The notes beneath the pieces are model-generated. The model searched no databases. It saw nothing but the letters and a program-made list of their open reading frames with translations, and was not told the origin of the DNA. A stretch of DNA of 64,000 nucleotides from Corella eumyota. Lineage: Eukaryota > Chordata > Ascidiacea > Phlebobranchia > Corellidae. This document shows, in pieces, positions 1 through 11,399 of the stretch. The stretch is from positions 18,662,001 to 18,726,000 of the forward strand of contig OY720098.1 in assembly GCA_963082875.1 (NCBI GenBank), read 5' to 3'. Position 1 is the first letter of the stretch. Every line of letters begins with the position of its first letter. The position numbers were made by a program, and so were the translations under genes.

Positions 1-62
1 ATCATTTTAATAAAAAAATATGTTACTTATATATATTTAAAATTAAAATTTTTTATTTTTTT

Positions 63-235
63 GACATTTATTTATCCCCAATGTGGGAAGGTTAACTTTA
101 GAGTAAAGCTGCTTTAGCAGAAATTTATACCTTTTATAGTGCCTTATTTAAGGGCGCTACAGCATAAGAGCAGCCGGTATCAAACCTAGGACCTCATGTA
201 GTAAAGAAAAGTGTTTTGTCCACTACATTGTGCTT
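63..235 (-). repeat. tRNA-derived SINE, internally deleted
   Basis: Diverged copy of the window's main SINE. The tail (TTATCCCCAATGTGGGAAGG) is at the left and the tRNA-like head at the right. Much of the middle is missing. Confidence 0.7.
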
Positions 236-307
236 TAGGTCTAAATTATTTTCTTTTATTATTTTTTTTATTAGTTTTATTTTAAAAATGTAAAGTTTAT
301 TTTCAAG

Positions 308-3300
308 GTGTCTTTTGATTGTTGCTTAAAATGTTCAACGTTGTGTGCCGTAAAATATGTTGAAATTTGCACGAATGTGTTTATTTCTACCAAGGAATTC
401 ATGGATAGTGCTTGCCTTGCTGTACAAGATCCTGAAACAGAAAATGAATTTTTCATGGCAGGTATCTTTGTTTAAAATGTTACTGTTTCAGTAGGAAGGT
501 GTCTTATAAAAAATGTGCTTTGTGCTTATATGCATTGAGCCCATAGGTCTTGGGTTTGATTCCCAATGCAACACAGTCCTCGTGTAAGGCATTAACAATT
601 CTGGTAAAATGGTGTAGTGGTAAGAACACTTGGCTCACTACATAAGGTCCTGGGTGTGATCTCTAACTGGCAAAGGCATTTTGAGACTGGGTTGGGGTAA
701 CTGATGTTACTCTATGTTTAGGTCGCTTATTTGACTTTTCCACATCGAGGATAAAAAAAATATTTACAGATAAATTAAAATAGATTTTTGGAAATATTTA
801 TTTAGAGCAAATGGATGAAAATTTAAAATCAATTGAAGAAGAAGATGAAAGATGGATAAGGAGACATTCCTCTCTTTCTCCTGGATCAACTACGGTAGGC
901 ACTTTTATCTGTGCTTTTTTTAGTAGACACTTTTTTACAATGCGGTAGGTACTTTTTTAACAACTCGGTAGACACTTTTTTTACAATTTGGTAGACACAT
1001 AAAAAAAACTTGGTTTAATAAATTGTCAACCATTTGTACCAGGCTGGTTTATTATGGTTCCACTCCCATCATCATTCTGAAGATGGTTCCCTACCACGTA
1101 ACATGGTAACTGAGAATGGTACAGAGAACCAGCATCATGGTTCCACTAGAAGATACGTTTACACTCTGTCAAGGTAATAACCTTAACTTTCACATAAAAA
1201 TTAAACATTTCATTTTTTTGTGTGATTTTGTTATATTGGTGTTATATTGGTTATATTGGTGTTATATTGGTGATTAATTTTTGCTCAAAAATTAATAAAG
1301 TTGGTGTCACTGAACACAAAAATGGTTTTAACTTTAAATAATTTTATTTTCTTTTTAAGTAATACAACTTAAAAAAAACAATTAAATTAGATTAAAAAAA
1401 AAGAAAAGGGAAGCCCTGTTTGTGATGACGTAGAAAATACTAGCTTGTATACATTCACTACGCTACTTAGTACTTTCTACGTCACACAAAAAATATGGTA
1501 ACCTGGTTTTTGATGTTTATTATTTTAAAGTATTTGTTGTAAATTAAATTGTAAGTACCACAGACATTTTTAAAGGTCCTAAAAGCATTTAATGATTCAT
1601 TGTCAACCATACTAATATGCTGTATACATCACTTACAAAATTGCAAAACTCTCCAATATAGCACTTTAAATATTTTTTAAGTCATTTTTTTATTTGCTAG
1701 TTAATTTCTGCATTTCTTACCAAACTTTGTATTTGTTCATAGAGAAGTTCGTAAGCTGTTTGAAGAAGTAAGAGAAAGGTGTAGTAGAGCAATCAACTTT
1801 GCTAAAGAACTTAGAAGAGAATATGAACCGGCGATTGGGTTTGATTTTATATCTTCAGATAGTGTAGTAAGAGGAAAGAAAAAAAACAAGTATGTAAATA
1901 CTTTTTTAAGTTAAATCTTTTGCTAAACCATTGACCATTATATTAAAACATTATTTTTCTAATTCGGAAATTAATCTATATATAAAATTTAGTGGGCGTT
2001 ATATTTATGTAAGTATGTTCATTTTCATGGGCCTACAAAATAAAAAAAAACTGCTGTTTGTGGTGATTGGGTAAATTATCACTTGCAAATATTAGTTGAA
2101 AGTTGCAACCAACCATTTTACAACAATTAAAATTCTGATTGTAGAGCGGACTATGGAATATTTGAATTAAAGGACACTATAAACGATATGAACTCCTGCT
2201 GAGCCAATACTTAATCAGTAGCTCAATTATCGGGCAATTATAATCTATAATATCCCAAACTGCCACAGACAACTCGAGACTGGGTCGAAGTAACTGATGT
2301 TACTCTATGTTTAAGTCGCGCATTCGACTTTCCCACTTCGAGGATAAAGATATATACAAAAAATGGAGTTTTGTTATAATTTTAAACTTTTTTGATTTAT
2401 TAGGGGACCAGTGTGTAAAAAATGTAGTTTTCTACAAAAACTAGAATCTTGTGATTTTGTTAAAGTTGAATTCACCCTTGAACATAATGAAGAAAAAGGG
2501 TAAATATACATATTAAAATTTGACTAAATAAATCATTTATTAAGTATATTTCAACAAATAAACTTGCTAATATTTTTTATTTAATGCAATTTTTATTTCT
2601 AAAATATTCTAATAACATGTTTTTAAAAGGAGTAAATTATTGAATTTTATTTTATCAGAATTTTGATAACAACAAAAATTTAAATTAAATTTTATCTAAA
2701 AAATTTTAAGAAGTATGCGGAAATTTAAATTAAATTTTAATTTTTTTTTAGTTTTAAATTTTTAAATTTTATTTTTTTAGTTTTTAAATTTTTAAATTTT
2801 ATGTTTTTAGTTTATTTTCTGGTTTTCACCCTTCCACTCACTGGGTTTTTATTTCAACAAAATTATTGGAAACCTCAAATAATAACGAGAATAATCAAGA
2901 AGAAATATTTAAACATGTTTTGTGTAAATTACTTACTAATTTGTTTTAATATTATCATATTTTACCATACATTACATCACAATCTCTTGGAATAATATTA
3001 CTTTGCATTTTCATATTTTTTTCGATCAATTTTTTTTTTGAATTTTTTTTTCGTTTTTTTTTAAATTGGATTTACAGACAACTTGGGCTATGTAAAATTT
3101 AAATTTTTGTTTGATATATATAGTATTACATTCTGAGTATTTTTTTAATATGGTTAACCAATTGGTAAACCCATTTCTAGAATTTTTAAAAAGTATTTTA
3201 AGACTTATATTCAAGTTTTATTATAAAATATTTTTTTTTTATTTTAAAGTTTTTATTTTTTGTTTTAGCTACCATTTGCAAAGCCAGGAAATTGGAAATA

Positions 3301-6300
3301 AGTTGTACAGAGAAAAAGTTACATCATCTAGGAGATTTATTACTGTTTGTAAACTTTCAACTCCTACAAACTGTAAGAATCTATTAGTTAACAAAATAAA
3401 TAAAAATTTCTAAATTTATAATTTTTAAATTTTAAAATTGTATATGCAAAACTTTTTGTTAAACAATTATTATTCTATAACAAAAAAGTTAAACCAATTT
3501 TTTTTTTTGTTTTATGTGATTTTTTTATTTTTTTTAGAATTTAAAAACAGGAAAAAATAAGAAGAATAAATTGTGCATTGAAAGTCTAGACAGGTTAGTA
3601 TTTTTTTAATATTTTAAATCTTGTTTTTAGCATTTAAAAAAATAAGTAAAAAAAGGCTTTCCGTTAAAATTGACCATTTTTAGAATAAAATTTATTATTT
3701 TACCAATAAATTTGACTATTTTTACCTATAAAATAAACCATTTTTACCAATAAAATTGACCATGTTTAGCATTATTATTCACCATTTTACCAATAAAATT
3801 AACCATTTTACCAATAAAATAAACCATTTTTCTCAATAAAATTGACCATGTTTACCAATAATATTCACTATTTTACCAATAAAATTGACCATATTTACCA
3901 ATGTTATTCACCATTTTAGCAATAAAATTTACCATTTTAACCATCTTAAATATAATACATAGTGCACAAACATGTGGTGTGTGGTGTGGCCCCTACATTA
4001 CCATATCAAAAGATGGTGCAAAGATGGTTGACATGGTGCAAACCAACTTGAATATCAACCATGATATGGTTGCTGTTTCTGCAAGTGGTTCGGATATTGG
4101 TTTTAAAAGAAAAGAATTGAAAAAAGAGTTTGCCGATTTTATTGAGGTTGTTAACTAAAATATTTATTTATAATCTTCTTTTATTTGTTTTTTTGGTTTA
4201 AATTTATTACTAAGTGTATTCTAATAGTGTGATATCAAGCAATCTATATTTAACAGAGATTTGTGGATATTATAAATATAAATTAAAGCCCTGCAAAAAA
4301 ATAAAGTTTTTTTTTTTTGATAATCTTTATCCTCGGTGTGGGAAAGTCGAATGCACGAATTAAACATAGAGTAACATCAGTTACTCCGACCCAGTCTCAA
4401 GTTGCCTGAGGCAGTTTGGGATATTATATAGATAATAATTACCCGATAATTATGCTGCTGATTAAGTGCTGGCTCAGCAGGAGTTCATACCGTTTATAGC
4501 GCCTTACTCATGGCTGCTACAGCATGAGATCAGTTGGGATTGCACCTACGACCTCATGTGTGGTGTAGCAAGTGTTCTTACCACTACACCACAATGCCGG
4601 TAAATTGTTGTTTATGGTGCATGGGTCAAATGTCGCGGGCAAATATTAGTTAAGAGTTGCAACTATATTACAAAATTAATATCCCAACTGTAGGGCGGGT
4701 TATCGACTAGTAAAATATAATTTATTTATTGGTAGCTAGGGCTTTGGTAATTTTGAGTTAACTATGTTTGTATGTAGGTATCAATGGCACAAACAAGTAT
4801 AAACAAAGAAGTGAATGAAGCGTTGGATAACTTACATTCAACTGTTTTTGCTTTCTGTCAATCTCTAACTCAGCAAATTAACGAGGTCAATTTTTTTTTG
4901 TTTTTAGTAAAACAATAAATATAAATATCTTATTTAATGGTAAATGACTTGCTATGTATTTATTTTATTTTATTTTTGTTTATATTTTTATCCTCGATGT
5001 GGGAAGGTCGAATGCGCTACCTAAACATAGAGTAACATCAGTTACTCCGACCCAGTCTCGAGTTGCCTTTAGCAGTTTGGGATATTATAGATTATAATTG
5101 CCCAATAATTAAGCTGCTGATTAAGTGCTGGCTCAGCAGGAGTTCATACCGTTTATAGCGCCTTACTCAACGGCGCTACAGCATGAGAGCAGTGGGGATT
5201 AAACCCACGACCTTATGTTGGTGTAGCAAGTGTTCTTACCACTACACCACACTGCCGGTTTTAAAGGGTTGTCATGCTTTATTTTTATATTTATTTTACA
5301 GGTTAGTGTGTACTTGTACAACCAAGTTTGCCACCAATTACACGGAGGTTTTCAGCAATTATTACAAGAAATAAATCACATTGTTCAGAAGAATTTTACC
5401 ATTGGATTTGAGTGCCTGAGAGAGGGAATTCGACTCTTTTCAGGTTAGTTAATAGATTGTTATTTTTGTAAAAAGTTTTTATCATAACCTAATATTATTT
5501 TTTTTTTCACCTTAACTGTCGAAGTTTTAACTTTTCTAAGATTAACTTGAAATTATTTTTTATCATTTACTAGTTTAAAATAGATTTAAAATATTAAATT
5601 TTGTTTTAAATTTGTAAAATTGCAAATGTTTATCAGTTATCACCAAAGAAAAATATCAACTTACTTTAATGTTAATAAGAAAAATTGATTTTTGGTAAGT
5701 GATTAATAATCTTCAATTTTGTAAATTCATGACAGGGGCACTTAGGAGTGATATGGAAAGCTTACATGTGACTTACATTAAAAATTGGATGAACTACGTC
5801 ATTCAAAACTTACCTAGAGGGAAAGGAAGAAAGCCTAAGTGGGCTACAACGGTAAGAAAAATAAAAATGTTGTGCATTTTTTCAAGTTCTAAATATCTTT
5901 AAAAAAACAAACCAATTTTTAAACCGAAATCTAGTGCTTGGTATAACATTCTTAACCTGTTTGCTATAGAAAGATTGATTTTCAGAAAATATTATCAATA
6001 AAAAAAAAGATTTTTTGTATATATCTTTATCCTCGATGTGAGAAAGTTGAATGCGCCCCTTAACATAGAGTGACATTAGTTACTCTGACCCAGTCTCGAG
6101 TTGCCTGTGGCAGTTTGGAATATTATAGATTATAAATGCCTGATAATTATACTGCTGATTAAGTGTTGGCTCAGCAGAAGTATATACCATTTATAGCGCC
6201 TTATTTAAAGGCGCTACAGCATGACAGCAGTGGGGATTGAACCCATGACCTAATGGTGGTGTAGCAAGTGTTCTTACCATTACACCACGCTGCCGGTCAT

Positions 6301-9300
6301 TACTTACAATTTTGATTTATTTGTTTCTGAATTTTCAGGGCTTAAACTTTTTAGTCAGTTTGGATTCAAGTTATGTTGGAAGCTTGGACTTAGAGGAATA
6401 TAACGAACTTAAAAGTTTAATAAATCATTTTCTTGATCATTTGATTGGAACAAGAAAGTGTAACCCTGAGGTAAGAAAATATATACAAATTTAATTATTT
6501 TTTAAATATTTCTTTTTTTAGCTTATTTTTTTAAGGATTTTAGCGCATTAATAAAAGCAAGAAAAAATCAATTTAATGACTAAAATCATGCCATATATAA
6601 TAATGTTCACACAAGTATTTTATAGTATATTATATATAATTTTTTTTTTTTTGTATATATCTTTATCCTCTATGTGGAAAGGTTAAATGCGCAACCTTAA
6701 CATAGAGTTACATTAGTTACTCCGATCCAGTCTTGGGTGCTTTTGGGATAATATAGAGACTTTAATTGCCCGATAATTATGCTGCTGATTAAGTGCTAGC
6801 TCAGCAGGAGTTTATACCGTTTATAGCGCATTACTTAAGGGCGCTACAGCATGAGAGCAGTGGGGATTGAACCCACGACCTCATGGTGGTGTAGCAAGTG
6901 ATCTTACCACTACACCACGCTGTCGGTTTTTGTTTTCGTAGTCAAATTTTCTTCAATATTATAGATTAGTTATAAGTTTAAAGATTTTATTTTTAGACAG
7001 AAGAGGTTTTGAGAGATGATCCAATAATATTTAGATCCTTAAGTTGGACTTCATCTAAAGACAGTTTTTCTGGGCCAGGTAATCAAACGTATGACAACTT
7101 AAAAATTGTGTGTATCAAAAAATTTACACAAAAAAACAATTTATTTTTTTTAAACTTAATTTAGAATCTCACAATTTTATTTTTTAGATCATAGTAATTT
7201 TTCAGGAAAAACTTTATCATTTTTTTTAAATTTTTTTAAATTTTTGTCTAGAATTTTCACTATCTGATCCAGGCCCAGATACGTCTACCGAAAACATAGA
7301 GTGGGTGGTTTCCCCAATGCGTGACATCAGGACTGCCATTCAATCCATGGAAGCAACAAAAGATGGGAGAAAGTATGATAGGGGAGTTATTGGTAAGTTA
7401 AATGCCAATAATAATAAAAAACAACAAAACTCAATGTTTAAAATAAAATATTTACTTATTACTAAGTATAGGGGTCAGAACAATTGGCTTCACTACATAA
7501 GGTCCTGGGTTTGATTCTCACTGCTCTCATGCTGTAGTGCCCTTGAGTAAGGCGCTATTACCGGCAGCGTGGTGTAGTGGTAAGAACACTTGCTACACCA
7601 CTAATGAGGTCGTGGGTTTAATCCCCATTGCTTTCATGCTGTAGCGCTTTTGAGGAAGGCATTATAAACGATATAAACTCCTGCTAAGCCAGCACTTAAT
7701 CAGCAGCCTAATTGTCGGGCAATTATAATCTATAATATCCCAAACTGCTAAAGGAAACTCGAGACTGGGTCGGAGTAACTAATGTTACTCTATGTTTAGG
7801 TCGCGCATTCGACTTTCCCACATCGAGGATAAAAATATATATATACAAAAAAAATAAATAAATGGTATAAACTTTTGAGCCAAAACAACTCAAGTCTGGG
7901 TTGGGGTAAATGATGTTACTCTGTGTTTCGTGAAGTCAACCTTTCCACATCGAGGATAAATAAATGTGAAAAAAATTGTAATATTAAAAAAAACTTTTAA
8001 AAATTTGGTAATTTTTTAATCTTTTTGTTTACGTCTTAAACTTTCCAGGTAGAATAGTAGATAACAAAGATCCATGCAGACCAATGCACATCAAAATCAG
8101 ATCGGTTGCATTTAACTGGCAAAGAGGAATGAAGGTCGGGGAGGGAGCTTTTGGACAAGTTTTTACTTGTATTAATCTTGATACAAGCAAAATTATTGCC
8201 ATGAAAGAGGTATGTGGTATAATAAGTAGATTTTATAAACATTTTTGTTTGATTATATTCCTGAAATGATAGCTAAACCCAATCATGATTTTTTTTGTAT
8301 TTATTTATCCTTGAAGTGGAAAGTTGACTTCATGACCTAAACTTAGAGTAAAGTCAGTTACCCCAAACCAGCCTCGATTTGCCTTAGGCAGTATGACCCA
8401 GCCTCAAAATGCTTTTGGCAGGTTGGAATATTATTGATTGTATTTGCCTGAAAATTATGCTGTTGATTAGGTGTTGGTACAGCAAAAGTTTATATCGTTT
8501 ATAGTGCCTTAATTTTTTTACCACTACACAATGGTACCAGTAAACTTAATGCTTAAGGTGCAAAAATGGTCATTTAGGTCCCAAGTTTGATTCTTACTGT
8601 GGCCATATAGCATTAAATAAAGTGCACACATTCCTATTTGTTTTCAATCCTAAAAAACTAATACAAGGTTAATAGTCAAGCAATATCATCAGATCGATAA
8701 TATACAAAACTGCCAAAGGCAACTCAGTAATAGTCTAGTGTAAAAAATGTTTTCTTATGTCATTCTTTTCATGATGAGAAATAAATATAATATAAAATGC
8801 TTTTTTTATTGATGTTTAATTGCTTATAATTGTAGGTTCATTTTCAACCAAATGATGAACAGAAAGTAAAAGAAGCATTTGATGAAGTGAAAACATTTGA
8901 AGGAATAAAACATCAAAATTTGGTCGAATATTATGGAGTTGAAGTACATAGAGATCAAATGTAAAAATAAACTAAAAAAATAAATTGATTAAAAAAATAT
9001 CTGTAACTATTTATTTTTTTAAATATTTAGCATAATGTAGTGCTCAGAATACTTTGCTTTACTACATAAGATCCCGGGTTTAATTCTCACTGCATCCATA
9101 CTGTAGCATTCTTAGTTAAGGCAATATTAACAGTTTGAACTTCCGCTCAGCAAATACCTAATCAGCAGCATAATTACCGGGCATTTATAATCTGTATGAT
9201 ATTCCAAACTGTCGAACGCAACTCGAGACTAGGTCGGTGTAACTGTTGTTACTTTATGTTTAGGTTGTGGGGTCGATCTTTCCACACCAAGGATGAATAA

Positions 9301-11319
9301 ATGTGAAAAAAAATACTATTTTGTGAAAAAAAAATACTAATATTTTTCATGTTTTCAGGTATATTTTTATGGAATATTGTGATTCAGGAAATTTGGAAGA
9401 AGTTAGTAGTCAAGGGTTACCAATGTACATGATACAACAATACACTTCACAGATCACAACTGCTGTTTCTGTGCTACATAAGAATGGAATTATACATAGG
9501 GACATTAAAGGTAAGATTTTTCAGATGGATTATTCAAAAAAATATTAATTTAAACAAAAAAAAATTTTATACAAAAATGTATTTGGCCAAGTAAAAAAAA
9601 TTCCCCCTAAACAAGTACCTTTGCTCGGAGGTTACTTGTTAGGGTCAAGGGGTTGTTTGTTACATTTAAGGGGTTTACTTACCTTTAAGGAGATAGGGTT
9701 ATTGCACCTTTATGTGAGGAGGTATATTCTTTTATAATGTTCTTGTAATAAAATAACGAATTTTACTTTTTTTTCAGGTAGTAATATATTTCTAACTTCA
9801 ACTGGTTTACTTAAACTTGGTGATTTCGGAAGTGCAGTGAGGTTGTTAGATCGAAATAAAACCACGCCGGGCGAAATTGCTTCTCATGTTGGTATCACAG
9901 CAGCCTACTCTGCCCCAGAGGTTGGTTTGACGCATTTTTGATCAAATTAATTTAAAATGAGCTAAGCCTGGTTAACCTTTGTGTTTTTTTGGGGGGGGGG
10001 GCAGGGGAATTGTTTTAATTTTATAATATGAAATTAGTTTTTAAGGGAATTGTTTTTATAAAATTAATTTTTTTAAGTTTTTTTTTTATGAAACTAATAT
10101 TTTTAAGAAATTTTTTTTTTCTTAATAAATTTTTTTTTAAGGGTTTTTATTTTATTTTATGAAATTAATTATTATGGGTTTATATTTATGCTATTTTTTT
10201 ATTTCAGGTGATAAACAGTGTGGAAGCAAAGGGTTATGGTCGAGCTGCTGATGTTTGGAGTTTAGGTTGTGTTGTTATTGAAATGTCTACTGGAAAGGTT
10301 TGACACATTTATAAAGTAAAACTTAAAAAGTAAAATTATATTTTGGTTTGGTTTAGTCAATTTGGTTGTTACAATGTTTACTGTTATTCTAACAATAAAT
10401 CTGTTTATATAACCTTATTGTTTAAGTCTATAAAACATTTTTAATGTTAGACTTGATAAGTATGGTATTTTGCATAATAATTAACCTAATAATCGGTTTT
10501 TAGGCTTCTTACGAGTTAGTACTGTTAGGGTTGACACAAACAAAGGTTAGAATCGAACACCAGACCTTATGTAGCGATGCTGAGTAACTTAATCACTGCC
10601 AGACATCCTTTGATTTAAGATTTTAAATGTTTTATTTCTTAATTTTTAATTCTGATTCACCATTTTATAGAGACCATGGCATGATGACGAACCATTCCAG
10701 ATAATGTACAAAGTAGGAATGGGCACCAAACCACCAATACCAACCAGTTTAAGTAAAGATGGTCGATCTTTTGTGGAAAACTGTATACAAGTGGATCCAG
10801 AATTAAGATGGCACATCAATAAACTATTAACTCATCCATTCGTTAAGGTAAATAAGTTTTTAAAATTTAAAGATAATTTTTTTTTATTTTAAAATATTAA
10901 AATTGTTGACACTTTCTCAGTCATAGGTTTTTTTAAGTTATATTATAAACTGAGTGATATTGTAAAAATTTTTTTTGTATATATCTTTATCCTCGATAGG
11001 GGAAGGTCGAATGCGCGACCTAAACATAGATTAACATCAGTTACTCCGACCCAGTCTTAAGTTACCTTTGGCAGTTTGGGATATTATAGATTATAATTGC
11101 CCGATAATTATGCTGCTGATTAAGTATTGGCTGAGCAGGAGTTCATACCGTTTATAGCGCCTTACTCAAGGGCGCTACAGCATGAGAGCAGTGAGGATTG
11201 AACCCACGACCTCATCTGGTGTTGCAAGTGTATCTTATCACTACACCACGCTGTCGACTAAAGTTATTACTTATTATTTTATTTATTTATTCTAGGTATT
11301 CAATCAACAAGTACAATAA
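308..11319 (+). CDS. MAP3K4: MAP3K4 (MEKK4)-like MAP kinase kinase kinase, 3' part
   Basis: Serine/threonine kinase that phosphorylates MAP2Ks of the p38/JNK stress pathways. Exons: 308-461, 806-894, 1043-1173, 1743-1889, 2404-2499, 3078-3091 (tentative 14-nt microexon), 3269-3372, 3538-3593, 3963-4146, 4778-4885, 5302-5443, 5736-5851, 6339-6470, 6997-7078, 7252-7392, 8049-8209, 8836-8960, 9359-9510, 9778-9920, 10208-10297, 10671-10847, 11296-11319. Together they give 855 residues ending in TAA, with phase continuous throughout. The kinase domain spans about residues 580-845. It shows GEGAFG, AMKE (ATP lysine), HRDIKGSN (catalytic loop), DFG, SAPE and the MAP3K4-type run [14 protein letters not shown], then [12 protein letters not shown]. 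Upstream, [22 protein letters not shown] fits the conserved non-kinase region of MEKK4. The N-terminus lies left of the window. Many introns carry SINEs. The kinase assignment is firm; the early exons rest on phase and splice sites only. Confidence 0.9.
527..755 (+). repeat. SINE copy with an older head fragment before it
   Basis: An A-box-like TGGTGTAGTGGTAAG starts the younger copy near 605, followed by a shortened body and the tail ACATCGAGGATAAA. Bases 527-600 look like a separate old tRNA-like head (GGGTTTGATTCCC). Confidence 0.65.
1228..1272. repeat. Short tandem repeat, GTTATATTGGT unit
   Basis: About four imperfect copies of GTTATATTGGT lie in the intron after exon 1043-1173, directly before the hairpin element at 1272. 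Confidence 0.6.
1272..1668 (+). repeat. Hairpin-bearing interspersed element, copy 1
   Basis: About 390 bp that recurs in reverse orientation at 48851-49235. Shared landmarks are AAAGTTGGTGTCACTGAACA, a hairpin built from GACGTAGAAA...TTTCTACGTC, and TACAAAATTGCAAAACTC. No coding potential was seen. The size and internal inverted repeat suggest a non-autonomous DNA element (MITE-like). Family name unknown. Confidence 0.75.
1975..2157 (+). repeat. Short interspersed element (second MITE-like family), copy 1
   Basis: Resembles sequences at 4603-4712, 39147-39343 and 49961-50170. Shared landmarks are the run around AGTGGGCG, GGGCCTACA, AAACTGCTGTTTGTGGTG, GCAAATATTAGTTGAAAGTT and a terminal GTAGAGCGG-like block. 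Confidence 0.6.
2163..2362 (+). repeat. SINE, head-truncated
   Basis: Body and tail of the main SINE (CTCCTGCTGAGCC ... TTCGAGGATAAAGATATATAC). The tRNA-like head is absent. It follows directly on the element at 1975-2157. Confidence 0.85.
3650..3950. repeat. Degenerate ACCATTTTTACCAATAAAAT tandem repeat
   Basis: Roughly fifteen imperfect units of about 20 bp (ACCATTTT, ACCAATAAAAT, TGACCATG variants) fill the intron just before the MAP3K4 exon at 3963. Confidence 0.8.
4319..4600 (-). repeat. SINE, near full length
   Basis: Tail CTTTATCCTCGGTGTGGGAA at the left and head ending CACCACAATGCCGG at the right. In the intron after MAP3K4 exon 3963-4146. Confidence 0.9.
4603..4712 (+). repeat. Short interspersed element (second MITE-like family), fragment
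   Basis: Shares TGTTTATGGTG, GCAAATATTAGTTAAGAGTTGCAA and a terminal TAGGGCGGGTTATCGACTAG with the copies at 1975, 39147 and 49961. It abuts a SINE. Confidence 0.55.
4979..5259 (-). repeat. SINE, near full length
   Basis: Typical tail TTTATCCTCGATGTGGGAAG, conserved body, and head complement ending CACTGCCGG. In a MAP3K4 intron. Confidence 0.9.
6012..6296 (-). repeat. SINE, near full length
   Basis: Begins TTGTATATATCTTTATCCTC and ends CACGCTGCCGG. In the intron before MAP3K4 exon 6339-6470. Confidence 0.9.
6652..6926 (-). repeat. SINE, near full length
   Basis: Begins TTGTATATATCTTTATCCTC and ends CACGCTGTCGG. In the intron before MAP3K4 exon 6997-7078. Confidence 0.9.
7466..7975 (+). repeat. 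SINE nested inside an older SINE
   Basis: The outer, older copy has its head at 7466-7560 (up to GGCGCTATTA) and its tail at 7863-7975 (from TTTTGAGCC to CATCGAGGATAAA). A near full-length younger copy, starting CCGGCAGCGTGGTGTAGTGG at 7561 and ending in an A-rich tail near 7854, sits between them in the same orientation. Confidence 0.85.
8291..8760. repeat. Two old, diverged SINE copies tail-first then head-first
   Basis: 8291-8540 is a minus-oriented copy (tail CCTTGAAGTGGAAAG). 8541-8760 is a strongly diverged plus-oriented copy (CCCAAGTTTGATTC head, CAAAACTGCCAAAGGCAACTC body). Confidence 0.6.
9031..9312 (+). repeat. SINE, old copy
   Basis: Head with CCCGGGTTTAATTC (B box-like), body with CAGCAGCATAATTACCGGGC, tail ACACCAAGGATGAATAAA. 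Many substitutions compared with younger copies. Confidence 0.8.
10508..10612 (-). repeat. tRNA-like repeat fragment, other family
   Basis: Read on the minus strand it has GGCAGTGATTAAG (A-box-like) and GGTGTTCGATTCTAACC (B-box-like) about 40 bp apart. It is unlike the main SINE head. Probably a SINE or tRNA-pseudogene relic in the last large MAP3K4 intron. Confidence 0.4.
10970..11256 (-). repeat. SINE, near full length
   Basis: TTGTATATATCTTTATCCTC tail at the left, head ending CACGCTGTCGAC. Lies 40 bp before the last coding exon of MAP3K4. Confidence 0.9.
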
Positions 11320-11399
11320 AAAAATCAGTATTTTGAGAAAATACATTTTTACCCACTGTAAACTTGCAATATTTTTAACTTTTCCTATTTCATATTGTT

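Noticed and set aside
1-300. A further MAP3K4 exon left of 308
   Set aside because: Only a diverged SINE and AT-rich sequence are visible; no open frame with splice sites.
3269-3413. Reading the exon at 3269 in the frame beginning [17 protein letters not shown]
   Set aside because: That frame does not connect in phase to the next exon at 3538, which is open in one frame only. The frame giving [19 protein letters not shown] does connect.
7561-7640. SINE heads as functional tRNA genes
   Set aside because: A- and B-box-like motifs are present, but no cloverleaf with paired acceptor arms can be drawn and each is followed by the same SINE body.
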